DNA of 64,000 nt. Source: Verrucomicrobiia bacterium. Lineage in GTDB: Bacteria; Verrucomicrobiota; Verrucomicrobiia; Opitutales; Cerasicoccaceae. Location: assembly GCA_030432235.1 (NCBI GenBank), contig JAUIHT010000001.1, positions 1,302,001 to 1,366,000 of the forward strand, given 5' to 3'. Shown here one piece after another: positions 53,408 through 62,660 of this stretch. Position 1 is the stretch's first letter; each line of letters starts with the position of its first letter. The position numbers and the translations under genes were made by a program. Below the pieces are notes generated by a model. The model was not told where the DNA came from and searched no databases. It saw nothing but the letters and a program-made list of their open reading frames with translations.

Positions 53408-55140
53408 GCGAGGCTCTGCTTTTTGACGAGGTTGCGATAGACATCGCTGTCCTCAAGGAGGGAGTCATGCGTGCCTTGGGCAACGATGCGGCCGGCCTCG
53501 AAGACCAGGATGCGGTCGGCATGGCGGATAGTACTCAGCCGGTGCGCGATGCTGAAGACCGTCTTGCCTTTGACCAGCTCCGCAAGCGCTTTCTGGATGA
53601 AGGACTCGCTCTCGGAATCGAGTGCGCTGGTGGCCTCGTCGAGCAGCAGGATGGGGGCGTCCCGCAGGAAGGCGCGGGCCAGGGCGATGCGTTGCTTCTG
53701 GCCACCGGAGAGACGGTCACCGCGCTCGCCCGCAAGGGTGTCGTAGCCCTTGTCGAAGGCCATGATGAAGTCGTGCGCGTAGGCGCGCCTGGCGGCCTCC
53801 TCGACCTCTTCCCGAGTCGCTTCGGGGCGACCCAGCAGGATGTTCTCATGGAGGCTGCGGTCAAACAGTACGGGGGCCTGGGAGACCACCGCAATATTGC
53901 GGCGCAGGTCGGCCTGACGGAAGTCGCGGATGTCGGAGCCATCCAAAAGGATACGGCCCTCGGAGACATCGTAGAAGCGCGGGATGAGTTTGATGAAGGT
54001 GGACTTGCCCGCGCCGCTGGGGCCGACCAGCGCGATGTTTGTGCCGGCGGCGATATCCACCGAGAGGTCGTACAGGACAGGTTCGTCGGCGTAGGCGAAG
54101 GTGACGCCTTCGAAGCGGATGTCGCCCCGGGCACGCTCGAGGAGGGTGGGGACCTCGGGGTCCCGCATGGGCAGCTCCATGTCCATGACGCTACTGACAC
54201 GGTCGAGCGAGCCCTCGGTGCGGTGAACGATGTTGAACATGCGCAGGATGCGCTTGAGCGGATCGAAGGTGAAGTAAAGCACCGCGCCCAGCTCGGCAAA
54301 GGTGGCGAAGGTGATGCCCTTGGCGTAGGCGAAGACACAGACCGCGCCAATGACGATGGATACGATGATTTCCATCGAGGGTTGCTGGCTCAGCTCATAC
54401 TTCTTCAGCTTGAGCTGGACGTAGCGGTTATAGTCCATGCGTTTGCTGAACTCTTCCTGCTGGGCTCCTTCCAGCCCGAAGGAGCGCACCTCGACCAGCG
54501 CGTCGAGGTTCTCCGTCAGGTGCTGCATGATGTGCGCGTGTGACTCCTGCATCTCACGCCCCCGGCGCTTGAGGTGCTTGCCGATCATTTTCACCGGTAG
54601 CACCAGCACGGGCACGGCCAGTATAAACAGTAACAAAAAGGCGAATTCACCAAAGGTAAAGGACTTGACGACCAGATAGCCAATGGCCACCAGCATGGTG
54701 GCGGGCTGGCGCACGCACTCGGCCGCCACTTCGATAATGAGTGTCTGGATGGCGCCTGCGTCGTTGTTGATTTTCGTTAGCAAATCGCCCTTCTTATTGG
54801 ACTCGAAGAAGGCCAGGGGCAGGCTTTGTAATTTCGCAAATAGATCGTCCCGGATGCTGATGGCGACGTTCATCCCGGTCCAGCTCATGAAATAACCGCC
54901 GACAAAGCCGAAGACGCCACGTATTACAAAAATGCCCACGAGCATGGCGGCAACGCCGATGGCGGGCCACAGGTTGGGGTTATCCACGCGCTTCTCAAAA
55001 AGGTCGCTCATGACCACATTGATCATGAATGGAATCCCGCCCGCGCTGGAGACACCGAAAACGATGCTGCACAGGATGCCGGGTAGCAGCAGCCTCCAGT
55101 GTGGCTTGAGGTAATGGAAGTATGGTAAAAGAGCCTTCAC
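53404..55140 (-). CDS. MsbA-type ABC exporter (fused membrane and ATPase domains)
   Basis: A 578-residue half-transporter starting at GTG 55140. Six membrane helices span about 1-310, followed by the ATPase with Walker A GPSGAGKST (about 370), the Q-loop region AVVSQAPVLFDRSLHENI, signature RLSGGQKQRIALARAF, Walker B ILLLDEATSALD and H-loop FSIAHRLSTI. It is similar to MsbA or lipid-linked oligosaccharide flippases; export of a lipid-linked glycan would fit the neighbourhood. It acts as a homodimer in the inner membrane. The GT10 gene lies 9 nt upstream on the same strand. Confidence 0.92.
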   Translation of the reverse strand: MKALLPYFHYLKPHWRLLLPGILCSIVFGVSSAGGIPFMINVVMSDLFEKRVDNPNLWPAIGVAAMLVGIFVIRGVFGFVGGYFMSWTGMNVAISIRDDLFAKLQSLPLAFFESNKKGDLLTKINNDAGAIQTLIIEVAAECVRQPATMLVAIGYLVVKSFTFGEFAFLLLFILAVPVLVLPVKMIGKHLKRRGREMQESHAHIMQHLTENLDALVEVRSFGLEGAQQEEFSKRMDYNRYVQLKLKKYELSQQPSMEIIVSIVIGAVCVFAYAKGITFATFAELGAVLYFTFDPLKRILRMFNIVHRTEGSLDRVSSVMDMELPMRDPEVPTLLERARGDIRFEGVTFAYADEPVLYDLSVDIAAGTNIALVGPSGAGKSTFIKLIPRFYDVSEGRILLDGSDIRDFRQADLRRNIAVVSQAPVLFDRSLHENILLGRPEATREEVEEAARRAYAHDFIMAFDKGYDTLAGERGDRLSGGQKQRIALARAFLRDAPILLLDEATSALDSESESFIQKALAELVKGKTVFSIAHRLSTIRHADRILVFEAGRIVAQGTHDSLLEDSDVYRNLVKKQSLA

Positions 55141-55149
55141 GTGGTTGAG

Positions 55150-56061
55150 CTATCCTTGGTAAGTGCGCGGGAGCAGGCGGTCGAGGAAGAAGAATGTCCG
55201 GCGTCGCGGCGGCCGGGCGAAGATGGGTTCAAAAAAATCGAGGAGTCGCTCCTCGCTGTAGTACTCGCTCGGTGTGTTGTCGTGGAAGTACGGTTGCGCC
55301 AAATACTCGCAGTAGCGGGCGTCGTCCTGGTCGAGTGCGATAACGTAGTCCCGCGCCTCCTCCAGGCTGGCGAAGTCGTTCACGTTGACGAAGCTGGCGG
55401 GGTTGAAGTCGCGCGCGATGTCCGGGTTGCCCCAATACAGAGGCAGGCTGCGCGCCATCATGGGATGGACGATCTTCTCGGAGGTGTAGCCGCTCTGAGC
55501 CTTGTTCTCGAAGGCGAAGGTGAACTTGTAGTCGCTGATGAAGTCGACTTTGGAAATGGGGATGGGGCCGCCGATGTTATTCAGCAGTTTTCCGCCGGAG
55601 TCGACCCGCTTGTACTCGGAGAGCATCTCGAAAAACTTCACGCGCCGCCAGGCCTTGGGGTCGTTGTTGGAGTAGACGAAGGCGCAGAATTTGGTTTTGG
55701 CTGCCAGGATTTGCCCGGGGTCCTCGCCGGGTTGCCGCACGATGAGGTTGGGGTCGGCATCACCGGTGGCTTTGACGTAGAGCGGCCAGCGGAGCTGCCG
55801 TGGGTCGTCGCTGAAGTCGAAGTCCAGGGAGTAGTCGCACTCGCGGTAGTTGGCCTTGTCGCTCTCGATGGCCAGGTGGATGCGGGTGCAGTTGTGACGG
55901 CGGTAGGCCTTGCCGCCGTCGGAGTAGATGAGGAAGTCCGGCTCGTCCGATAGTTCCAGCTCGTAGCGCTGTGAAAGGATGCGCCACAGGCATAGCTCCT
56001 GCGGGGTGAACCCCTCCTCGAAGTCGCTCAATTGAATGCGGATCCTGCGTTTGCTCGTCAT
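55150..56061 (-). CDS. GT10-family fucosyltransferase
   Basis: A 303-residue protein. The GT10 core is clear: CAFVYSNNDPKAWRRVKFFEML, then FTFAFENKAQSGYTSEKIVHP and LPLYWGNPDIARDFNPASFVNV, the alpha-1,3/1,4-fucosyltransferase signature with the conserved EN, YxSEK and YWG. It transfers fucose from GDP-fucose to glycan acceptors. A strong GGAGG-type Shine-Dalgarno precedes ATG 56061. Together with the ABC exporter downstream it suggests a fucosylated surface glycan. Confidence 0.9.
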   Translation of the reverse strand: MTSKRRIRIQLSDFEEGFTPQELCLWRILSQRYELELSDEPDFLIYSDGGKAYRRHNCTRIHLAIESDKANYRECDYSLDFDFSDDPRQLRWPLYVKATGDADPNLIVRQPGEDPGQILAAKTKFCAFVYSNNDPKAWRRVKFFEMLSEYKRVDSGGKLLNNIGGPIPISKVDFISDYKFTFAFENKAQSGYTSEKIVHPMMARSLPLYWGNPDIARDFNPASFVNVNDFASLEEARDYVIALDQDDARYCEYLAQPYFHDNTPSEYYSEERLLDFFEPIFARPPRRRTFFFLDRLLPRTYQG

Positions 56062-56214
56062 CGCAAACCTTCATCCTCCTACGGGTGTCACCCCCTGGCA
56101 AGCCTTGAGGGAAATAGGTATGAAGGTCCTTGATTTGCATTAAATTGCAAAAAAGTGGCCTAAGTCGTTGTTGTTGGCTTGACCCGGTGAGTACGCGCAG
56201 GCTTGAGTCAGACG

Positions 56215-57603
56215 ATGGGTTTCCCGAAAAACTTCGTCTGGGGCGCTGCGGCGGCCTCTTATCAAATTGAAGGCTCGCCGGTGAACGCCGGTGGCGGCCT
56301 TTCCGTCTGGGATATGCTATGCCGTGAGCCGGGGCGCATCAAGTTCGGGCACACCGGAGACGTGGCCTGTGATCATTACAACCGCTACCCGGAAGATGTG
56401 GCCCTGATGAAGGAAATCGGCCTGCATGCCTACCGCATGTCCATTGCCTGGCCACGTGTGCTGCCCGAGGGCACGGGCCGCATCAACGAGGAGGGCCTGG
56501 CCTTCTACGACAAGCTCGTCGACACGCTGCTGGAGGCCGGGGTGGAGCCTTGGGTGACGCTTTTCCACTGGGACTTCCCCTACGATCTCTTCTGCAAAGG
56601 AGGCTGGCTCAACCGCGAGAGCGCCGAGTGGTTTGCCGAGTACACCGAGGTCATTGTCAAGCGCCTCTCCGATCGCGTGAGCAACTGGATGACGCTGAAC
56701 GAGCCGCAGTGCTTTATCAACCTTGGTCACCAACAGGGGCGTCACGCGCCGGGCCTGAAAATGGGCATCGCCGAGGTCGCCCGGGCCGGGCACCACGCCT
56801 TGCTAGCCCACGGTCGCTCTGTGCAGGTCATCCGTGAGCACGCCAAAAAATCGCCGAAGGTCAGCTGGGCTCCGGTGGGGGTCATCGCCATCCCGGAGAC
56901 AGATTCCCCGGAGGACATCCAGGCTGCACGCGAGGCCATGTTTACTTGCGCGGGTGCGAAAAGCATTACCAACCCATGGGACGAGTCCACTCTCTGGGGT
57001 AACGGCTATTGGGCTGACCCAGTGGTGCGTGGGCACTACCCGGAGGATTCACTGGCCGCTCTGGGTAAAGACCAACCGCCGGTTGAAAAGGGCGACATGG
57101 AGCTCATCGCGCAGCCCATCGATTTCTACGGAGCCAACATCTATAACGGCGCCACCGTTCGAGCAGGGGCCGACGGCAATCCCGAAAAGGTCGACCGCAC
57201 AGTCGGCTTTCCACGGACGGCCATCGACTGGCCGGTTACGCCCGAGGCACTCTACTGGGGGCCAAAGCTCCTCCACGAGCGATACGGGCTACCCGTCATC
57301 GTGACGGAGAACGGCCTGTCCTGCGCGGACTTCGTCTCACTGGACGGTAAGGTGCACGACCCGCAGCGTATCGACTTCCTCGACCGCTACCTTAGTGCCT
57401 ATCGTCGAGCCGCTACGGATGGCGTGGATGTGGCCGGGTACTTCCAGTGGTCTATCATGGATAACTTCGAGTGGGCCGAGGGCTACAACGAGCGCTTCGG
57501 CATCATCCATGTCGATTACGAGACCCAGAAGCGCACCATGAAGGACTCTGCATATTGGTACCGCGATGTCATCGCCAGCAACGGCGAATGCCTCAAGGGG
57601 TAG
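56215..57603 (+). CDS. GH1 beta-glucosidase
   Basis: A 462-residue GH1 glycosidase with the acid/base Glu in MTLNEPQ (Glu163 from ATG 56215) and the nucleophile in VIVTENGLSC. The N-terminus FPKNFVWGAAAASYQIEG is the normal GH1 start. A TTG at 56203 in frame is an alternative start, giving four more residues. No signal peptide, so it acts in the cytoplasm on beta-linked disaccharides or aryl glucosides. The stop overlaps the convergent membrane protein by 11 nt. Confidence 0.95.
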   Translation: MGFPKNFVWGAAAASYQIEGSPVNAGGGLSVWDMLCREPGRIKFGHTGDVACDHYNRYPEDVALMKEIGLHAYRMSIAWPRVLPEGTGRINEEGLAFYDKLVDTLLEAGVEPWVTLFHWDFPYDLFCKGGWLNRESAEWFAEYTEVIVKRLSDRVSNWMTLNEPQCFINLGHQQGRHAPGLKMGIAEVARAGHHALLAHGRSVQVIREHAKKSPKVSWAPVGVIAIPETDSPEDIQAAREAMFTCAGAKSITNPWDESTLWGNGYWADPVVRGHYPEDSLAALGKDQPPVEKGDMELIAQPIDFYGANIYNGATVRAGADGNPEKVDRTVGFPRTAIDWPVTPEALYWGPKLLHERYGLPVIVTENGLSCADFVSLDGKVHDPQRIDFLDRYLSAYRRAATDGVDVAGYFQWSIMDNFEWAEGYNERFGIIHVDYETQKRTMKDSAYWYRDVIASNGECLKG

Positions 57604-58276
57604 GCGGCTTGCCGTCCACGGAGCCTTCCACCGGCTGTACGGTGTAGGTGGCGCCCTTCTTGTCGGAGTAGGTGCCGTCGGCGTTTTTGCGAAGCACGAG
57701 CGTCGTGTCTTCGGCGTGGGTTTCGTGTCGGAGGCGCATGAAGACCGGGACGATCAGGCTGAACAGCACGGTTACAATCGAGATAACCGCCATGAGCCGG
57801 TAAAAGCCCTCGTTGTCGATTTCGCCCCACACGGCGGCGATGATCTGGATCGTGAGCACGCCAATGCTGATCGAGGAGGCCGTCTGCACCCAGCGATGCG
57901 CGGAATCCAGCGCGGGCAGCCAAAGCAGGAAGGCGTAGGCCAGCCCGATGGAAAAGGTGGTCAGCGAGAAGGTCAGTTTCCAGTAGAACTCGCTGTCCAG
58001 CTCGGTCCATATCCCGGTGATGATGAGCAGGGCCGCAGCAATGGAGGTGCCCACGCCGATTAAACTGAAGGTGCGGACGCCACGCTTTTCCATCAGCGCC
58101 GCACAGGCCATCGCACAGATGCTGGCGGCCGAGATCGAAAAGGTGGTGCCGAGTACTTTCAACTGCACTTCGCCGAACTCGCTGGCGAGCACGGAGACGA
58201 TGGCGATGAGCGCCGTCAGGCTGATAAAGCCGATGAAGGAAAACAAGCAGGTCCGGCGGACCGAGGCGGGATTCAT
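57593..58276 (-). CDS. Polytopic membrane protein of unknown function
   Basis: A 227-residue protein with about six membrane helices in residues 1-185 and a hydrophilic C-terminal tail (about 186-227, DGTYSDKKGATYTVQPVEGS). No recognised motif. Hydrophobic segments follow each other at regular spacing, as in DUF-type inner-membrane proteins. It is convergent with and overlaps the GH1 gene. The stop of cobA/hemD is 51 bp away in the other direction. Confidence 0.68.
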   Translation of the reverse strand: MNPASVRRTCLFSFIGFISLTALIAIVSVLASEFGEVQLKVLGTTFSISAASICAMACAALMEKRGVRTFSLIGVGTSIAAALLIITGIWTELDSEFYWKLTFSLTTFSIGLAYAFLLWLPALDSAHRWVQTASSISIGVLTIQIIAAVWGEIDNEGFYRLMAVISIVTVLFSLIVPVFMRLRHETHAEDTTLVLRKNADGTYSDKKGATYTVQPVEGSVDGKPPTP

Positions 58277-58327
58277 AACAGCCTCAGTCTATGCCCGAGC
58301 AGGTCACAGGCGAATACAAAAGTGAGG

Positions 58328-59851
58328 CTATCCCAGCAGCTTGATGATGGCCTCGACCAGCCCGTCGAGGTTGTGCGTGGCAGCCTCGGCATCGACGGGG
58401 ATGCCTTTGGCCTTCATCGCGGCGGAGGTCTGCGGGCCGATGCTGACGGCCTTGGGGCGAGTGGCGCTTTCGGCCATTTGGAGATTGCGGGCCTGTGCGG
58501 CGAAACCCTCCACCGCGCTGGCGCTGGTAAAGGTCAGTACGTCGGCGCCATGTTCGCGGAAGTCAGCCGCGGCAGGGTCCTCGCGCAGGTCACTTAGCTC
58601 CGTGCGGTAGACCGGCAGCACATCCACGATGGCGAGGCCGGTCTCAAGGCCTTTGACCAGTGCGTCGCGGTTGCGGTTGCCGGAGACCACGAGAACGTTC
58701 TGGTGCTCCAGGCTCTCGCTGCGGAGCAGGCCCTCGGCCAGCTCTTCCGCGGTGGCTTTCTCCGGAACGAAGTCGACCATCAGGCGCTGAGCCTCGACGG
58801 CTGCGGCGGTGCTTTTGCCGACGCAGGCGATGCGCATGCCGCCGAAGTCACGCAGGTCCTTGAAGCGGCGGTTGAACTTGTCGAAGAAGTATCGCACGCC
58901 GTTAGCGCTGGTAAAGATGACCCACTGGTAGGCGTGCAGCTCGCGGAAGACGCCGTCGGTCTCGTCGCCATCGGGGGCCTCGTCGACCTTGATGAGCGGC
59001 AGCTCGAGCACTTCCGCGCCGAGCGCGGTGAGTTTGGCGGTGAGCTCGCCGGCGCGTTCGCGGTTACGCGTGACGACGATGCGCTTACCAAAGAGTTGGC
59101 GGCTCTCGAACCAACCCAGTGTCTCCGCGCGGGTAGCGGCTTCGCCGACGATGACCACGGCGGGGGCGCCGAGCCCGGCGGTTTCGACCGCTTGGGCAAC
59201 CTCATTGAGCGTGCTGACGAGGGAACGCTGCCGGGGCAGGGTGGCCCATTGCACCACGGCTACGGGTGTCGCCTTGTCGCGTCCGCCTTCGATGAGCTCC
59301 GCCGCGATGCGCGGGAGCTGGCCCATGCCCATGTAGATGCAAAGAGTGTCGGCGGCAGTGGCGGCCTTTTTGAAATCGATGCGCGGCGTGTGCTTTTCCG
59401 GATTTTCGTGGCCGGTCAGGAAGCACACACTAGACGAGTAGTCACGATGGGTCAGGGGAAGCCCGGTGTAGGCCGCACTGCCGAGGGCGGCGGTGACGCC
59501 CGGCACCAGCTCGAAGGGCAGACCGTCTTTAGCCAGGCGCTCGGCTTCTTCTCCGCCGCGACCGAAGATAAAAGGGTCGCCGCCCTTCAGGCGCACCACG
59601 CTTTTGCCCGCGTGGGCTTTTTCCACGAGGATGTTCTCGATCTCCTCTTGAGGAATGGCATGATGATTGGGTTGCTTGCCGACGTAAATGAGTTCGCAGC
59701 CGCGCTTGGTCCAGGCGGTCAACGCGGGATTGGCCAGGTAGTCGTAGACGAGTACGTCGCAGGTCTCGATGAGTGCCTTGGCCTTCACCGTGACCAGCCC
59801 GAGATCACCCGGTCCGGCTCCGACGAGATAAACTTTGCCCGGCTCAATCAT
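58328..59851 (-). CDS. Fused uroporphyrinogen-III C-methyltransferase/uroporphyrinogen-III synthase
   Basis: A 507-residue two-domain protein. The CobA/SUMT domain (about 1-245) has VYLVGAGPGDLGLVTVKA, LVYDYLANPAL, VVRLKGGDPFIFGRGGEEAE and YMGMGQLPRIA. The HemD domain (about 255-507) begins GKRIVVTRNRERAGEL and includes WVIFTSANGVRYFF and DVLTFTSASAVEGF. HemD closes hydroxymethylbilane to uroporphyrinogen III; CobA methylates it to precorrin-2 for siroheme or cobalamin. ATG 59851 is one base after the hemC stop, so it is co-translated. Confidence 0.94.
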   Translation of the reverse strand: MIEPGKVYLVGAGPGDLGLVTVKAKALIETCDVLVYDYLANPALTAWTKRGCELIYVGKQPNHHAIPQEEIENILVEKAHAGKSVVRLKGGDPFIFGRGGEEAERLAKDGLPFELVPGVTAALGSAAYTGLPLTHRDYSSSVCFLTGHENPEKHTPRIDFKKAATAADTLCIYMGMGQLPRIAAELIEGGRDKATPVAVVQWATLPRQRSLVSTLNEVAQAVETAGLGAPAVVIVGEAATRAETLGWFESRQLFGKRIVVTRNRERAGELTAKLTALGAEVLELPLIKVDEAPDGDETDGVFRELHAYQWVIFTSANGVRYFFDKFNRRFKDLRDFGGMRIACVGKSTAAAVEAQRLMVDFVPEKATAEELAEGLLRSESLEHQNVLVVSGNRNRDALVKGLETGLAIVDVLPVYRTELSDLREDPAAADFREHGADVLTFTSASAVEGFAAQARNLQMAESATRPKAVSIGPQTSAAMKAKGIPVDAEAATHNLDGLVEAIIKLLG

Positions 59852-59852
59852 G

Positions 59853-60701
59853 CTAAGCAGCCCCCATTTCCTTGGCCAGGGCGTCGATGGCTTCCTCGGG
59901 GTTGTCGACGGGCAATTCGATTTCGCGGAGGCCGTGGTCTTCGTGGAAAACCAGCAGGGACTTGCCGCAGACATGCGCGGCGGTAGCCACATGGCAGCCA
60001 CCGCCCATCGCAGCCAGGAAGCGGCGCTCCAACAGGACTGCGCGTCGCGTCGGGAGATCGTCCGCAGGGGCGAGGGTGGGGGCGAAACCCACCGTGCTCT
60101 GCAGTGCGATGGCGCCCTGGCCGACGGCGGGTACGACTTGTCGGGGAGCCAGTGGTTTGAAAACCAAACCGGGCCACTGGTCGATGCCGAGGCGCTTGAG
60201 CCCGGCGGCGGCCAGGATGGTGGCCTCGGCCTGGTGACCGTTGGCGACCTTGCGCAGGCGGGTGTCGACGTTGCCGCGGATGTCTCCCCAAACGGCCTTC
60301 GGGAAGCATACCTTGAGCTGCGAGCGGCGGCGCGGGCTGCTGGTGCCAATGAAGGCGGGCTCGGCCACGTCCTCCTTGACCACGAGCACGTCGTGGGCGG
60401 ACTCGCGCGGGAGGAAGGCCGCGAGGGTCAGGCCCTCGGGCATGTCTGTGGGCAGGTCCTTGGCCGAGTGCACCGCCACCTGGGCGCGGCCCTCCAGCAG
60501 GGCCTCTTCGAGCTCTTTGGTGAAGAGTCCCTTGCCGCCTTCCTTTTCCAGCGACCAGTTCTTCTTGCGATCGCCGGTGGTAGTGATCTTGAGCAGCGTG
60601 CAGCGGGTGTCCGGCAGGACCTTTTCGAGGTGCGTTGCCGTCAACTCCGCCTGCCTGAGTGCAAGCGGGCTACCACGGGTTGCCAAAGTGATTTCCGGCA
60701 T
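59853..60701 (-). CDS. hemC: Porphobilinogen deaminase (hydroxymethylbilane synthase)
   Basis: A 282-residue enzyme joining four porphobilinogens to hydroxymethylbilane. ITLATRGSPLALRQAEL at the start, AVHSAKDLPTDMP, TSSPRRRSQL, DIRGNVDTRLRK, and the dipyrromethane Cys in FLAAMGGGCHVATAAH are visible. Slightly shorter than E. coli HemC (about 310-320), lacking the final C-terminal helix. It is coupled to cobA/hemD. Confidence 0.96.
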   Translation of the reverse strand: MPEITLATRGSPLALRQAELTATHLEKVLPDTRCTLLKITTTGDRKKNWSLEKEGGKGLFTKELEEALLEGRAQVAVHSAKDLPTDMPEGLTLAAFLPRESAHDVLVVKEDVAEPAFIGTSSPRRRSQLKVCFPKAVWGDIRGNVDTRLRKVANGHQAEATILAAAGLKRLGIDQWPGLVFKPLAPRQVVPAVGQGAIALQSTVGFAPTLAPADDLPTRRAVLLERRFLAAMGGGCHVATAAHVCGKSLLVFHEDHGLREIELPVDNPEEAIDALAKEMGAA

Positions 60702-60722
60702 GAATTACCTATTTGAAAGAGA

Positions 60723-60798
60723 AACCACGGAACACACAGAAGACACGGAATGCTGAATACCGCTTTTCTATTCCGTGTTTTCTGTGTGTTCCGTGGTT
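60723..60798. repeat. Intergenic hairpin repeat of 9-nt period (copy A4)
   Basis: A 29-bp inverted repeat with one mismatch (60723-60751 and 60770-60798) between the hemC start and ilvC stop. The left arm is three degenerate 9-mers (ACCACGGAA, CACACAGAA, GACACGGAA). Confidence 0.85.
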
Positions 60799-60890
60799 AA
60801 AATTGAAGTCTCTTTTACAAAGAACGCGAAGCCGGCTTGGGGGGATTCCCTGAGCACGACTTCGCGTATCTTGAAAGTAATCGCGTGGAT

Positions 60891-61925
60891 TTACTTGGCC
60901 GAGTAAGAAGCCTGGGTGCCCTTGAGGTCCTTCTTGGGAATCCAGGGCATCATGGAGCGCAGGCGCTTGCCCACCTTTTCGATCGGGTGCTTTTCGCCTG
61001 CCTTGCGGAGCTTGTTGAATTCCTTGTAGCCGGAGTTGTATTCCTTCACCCACTGCTTGGTGAACTTGCCAGTCTGGATTTCCTTCAGAATCTTCTGCAT
61101 GGACTTCTTCGTGGCCGGGGTGATGACGCGCGGGCCGCGGGTGACATCGCCGTACTCGGCCGTTTCGGAAATGGAGAAACGCATGCCGCTGATGCCGGAC
61201 TCGATCATCAGGTCGACGATGAGCTTCAGCTCGTGCAAGCACTCGAAGTAGGCCATCTCGGGCTGGTAGCCGGCCTCGACGAGGGTTTCAAAGCCACACT
61301 GCACCAGGGCGCTGGCGCCACCGCAGAGCACGGCCTGCTCGCCGAAGAGGTCGGTTTCGCACTCTTCCTTAAAGGTGGTCTGGAGCACGCCGGCGCGGGT
61401 GCCGCCGATGCCCTTGGCCCAGGCCAGAGCGAGCTTCTTGGCGCCCTTGCTGGAGCCTTCCTGAACGGCGATCAGGGCGGGAACGCCTTTGCCTTCCAGG
61501 TACTGCGTGCGGACGACGTGGCCGGGGCCCTTCGGCGCGACCATGATGACGTCCACGCCTTCTGGCGGCGTAATCAACCCGAAGTGAATGCACAGGCCGT
61601 GGGTGAAAAGCAGAGTCTTGCCGGGGGCGAGGTTGGGCAGGATGTCTTCTTCGTAGACCTTGGGCTGCACCATGTCCGGCACCGCCACCATGATGACGTC
61701 GGCCTTCTGCACCGCCTCGGCGGTGGAGTAAACCTCGAAACCGTGCTTCTTGGCGGTTTCGACGGACTTGCTCTTCGGATACAGGCCGATGATGACCTTG
61801 CAGCCACTGTCCTTGAGGTTCAGCGCGTGGGCGTGACCTTGTGAGCCGTAGCCGATGACGGCCAGGGTCTTTTTGGCGATGACGCGCATGTCGGCGTCTT
61901 TGTCTGTGTAGACTTTTGCGGGCAT
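60891..61925 (-). CDS. ilvC: Ketol-acid reductoisomerase, class I
   Basis: A 344-residue class I enzyme converting 2-acetolactate or 2-aceto-2-hydroxybutyrate to dihydroxy acids with NADPH and Mg2+. Rossmann motif [27 protein letters not shown]-type [28 protein letters not shown] and [23 protein letters not shown] carry the metal-binding Asp/Glu. Lies downstream of ilvN (61-bp gap). Confidence 0.97.
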   Translation of the reverse strand: MPAKVYTDKDADMRVIAKKTLAVIGYGSQGHAHALNLKDSGCKVIIGLYPKSKSVETAKKHGFEVYSTAEAVQKADVIMVAVPDMVQPKVYEEDILPNLAPGKTLLFTHGLCIHFGLITPPEGVDVIMVAPKGPGHVVRTQYLEGKGVPALIAVQEGSSKGAKKLALAWAKGIGGTRAGVLQTTFKEECETDLFGEQAVLCGGASALVQCGFETLVEAGYQPEMAYFECLHELKLIVDLMIESGISGMRFSISETAEYGDVTRGPRVITPATKKSMQKILKEIQTGKFTKQWVKEYNSGYKEFNKLRKAGEKHPIEKVGKRLRSMMPWIPKKDLKGTQASYSAK

Positions 61926-61986
61926 TTGTTATCTCTATGGGTTAATGGTAAGGGTGCGTCCGTCGGATTGAGTTTACCGCGGGCAA

Positions 61987-62481
61987 TTAGTCCTCGGCCT
62001 TGTAGCCACGCGGCAGGGCGACCATGCCGGTGCGTGCCATTTCGACAATGCCGAAGGGCTTGATAAGCTCGAAGAAGGCGCGGAGCTTGTTGGCGTTGCC
62101 GGTCACCTCGATGACGATTGAGTCCGGCGAGACGTCCACGATCTTGGCGCGGAAGATGTCGGCGATTTCAATGATTTCGGAGCGGTTGCTGGCGTCGGCC
62201 TTGAGCTTGAGCATGACTAACTCGCGAGCGACGAAGGACTTACTGCTGTCGAAATGGGTGACCTCGATGACGTTTACCAGCTTGTCGAGCTGCTTGATGG
62301 CCTGGTCGAGCTGGGTTTCGTCCTCGGCTAATACCGTGATGGTGATACGCGAGTAAAGCGGATCGTGAGTCGGTCCGACGTTGAGCGTGTCTATGTTGAA
62401 GCCACGTCCGCTGAACATGCCAGCGACGCGGGCGAGCACGCCGAATTTGTTTTCGACCAGGGCTGAGATGGTATGACGCAT
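61987..62481 (-). CDS. ilvN: Acetolactate synthase small (regulatory) subunit
   Basis: A 164-residue IlvN/IlvH-type protein. ATG 62481 (MRHTISALVENKFGVLARVAGMFSGRGFNIDTLNVGPT) starts the ACT domain, followed by the second conserved segment IVEMARTGMVALPRG. It binds valine and tunes the catalytic large subunit, IlvB, which is absent from this window, so ilvB must be elsewhere. ilvN-ilvC is a normal pair on the minus strand. Confidence 0.95.
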   Translation of the reverse strand: MRHTISALVENKFGVLARVAGMFSGRGFNIDTLNVGPTHDPLYSRITITVLAEDETQLDQAIKQLDKLVNVIEVTHFDSSKSFVARELVMLKLKADASNRSEIIEIADIFRAKIVDVSPDSIVIEVTGNANKLRAFFELIKPFGIVEMARTGMVALPRGYKAED

Positions 62482-62583
62482 CGGGAAAAGCGGAAGAGAT
62501 TGGCAGATTACCCCCTCAAGCAAAAGAAAAAAATCGCTTGCCCTGCATCGCCTCACCGCCATGCTCTGTCCCCTTTACCCCAT

Positions 62584-62660
62584 GGGCGGTTAGCTCAGTT
62601 GGTTAGAGCGTCTGTCTTACACACAGGATGCCACAGGTTCGAGTCCTGTACCGCCCACCA
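62584..62660 (+). tRNA. tRNA-Val (anticodon TAC)
   Basis: A 77-nt cloverleaf with acceptor GGGCGGT/ACCGCCC, D-arm GCTC-GAGC, anticodon loop CTTACAC (TAC, reading GUA/GUG), T-arm ACAGG-TTCGAGT-CCTGT, and encoded CCA. A T-run starts immediately after the CCA. Confidence 0.96.
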
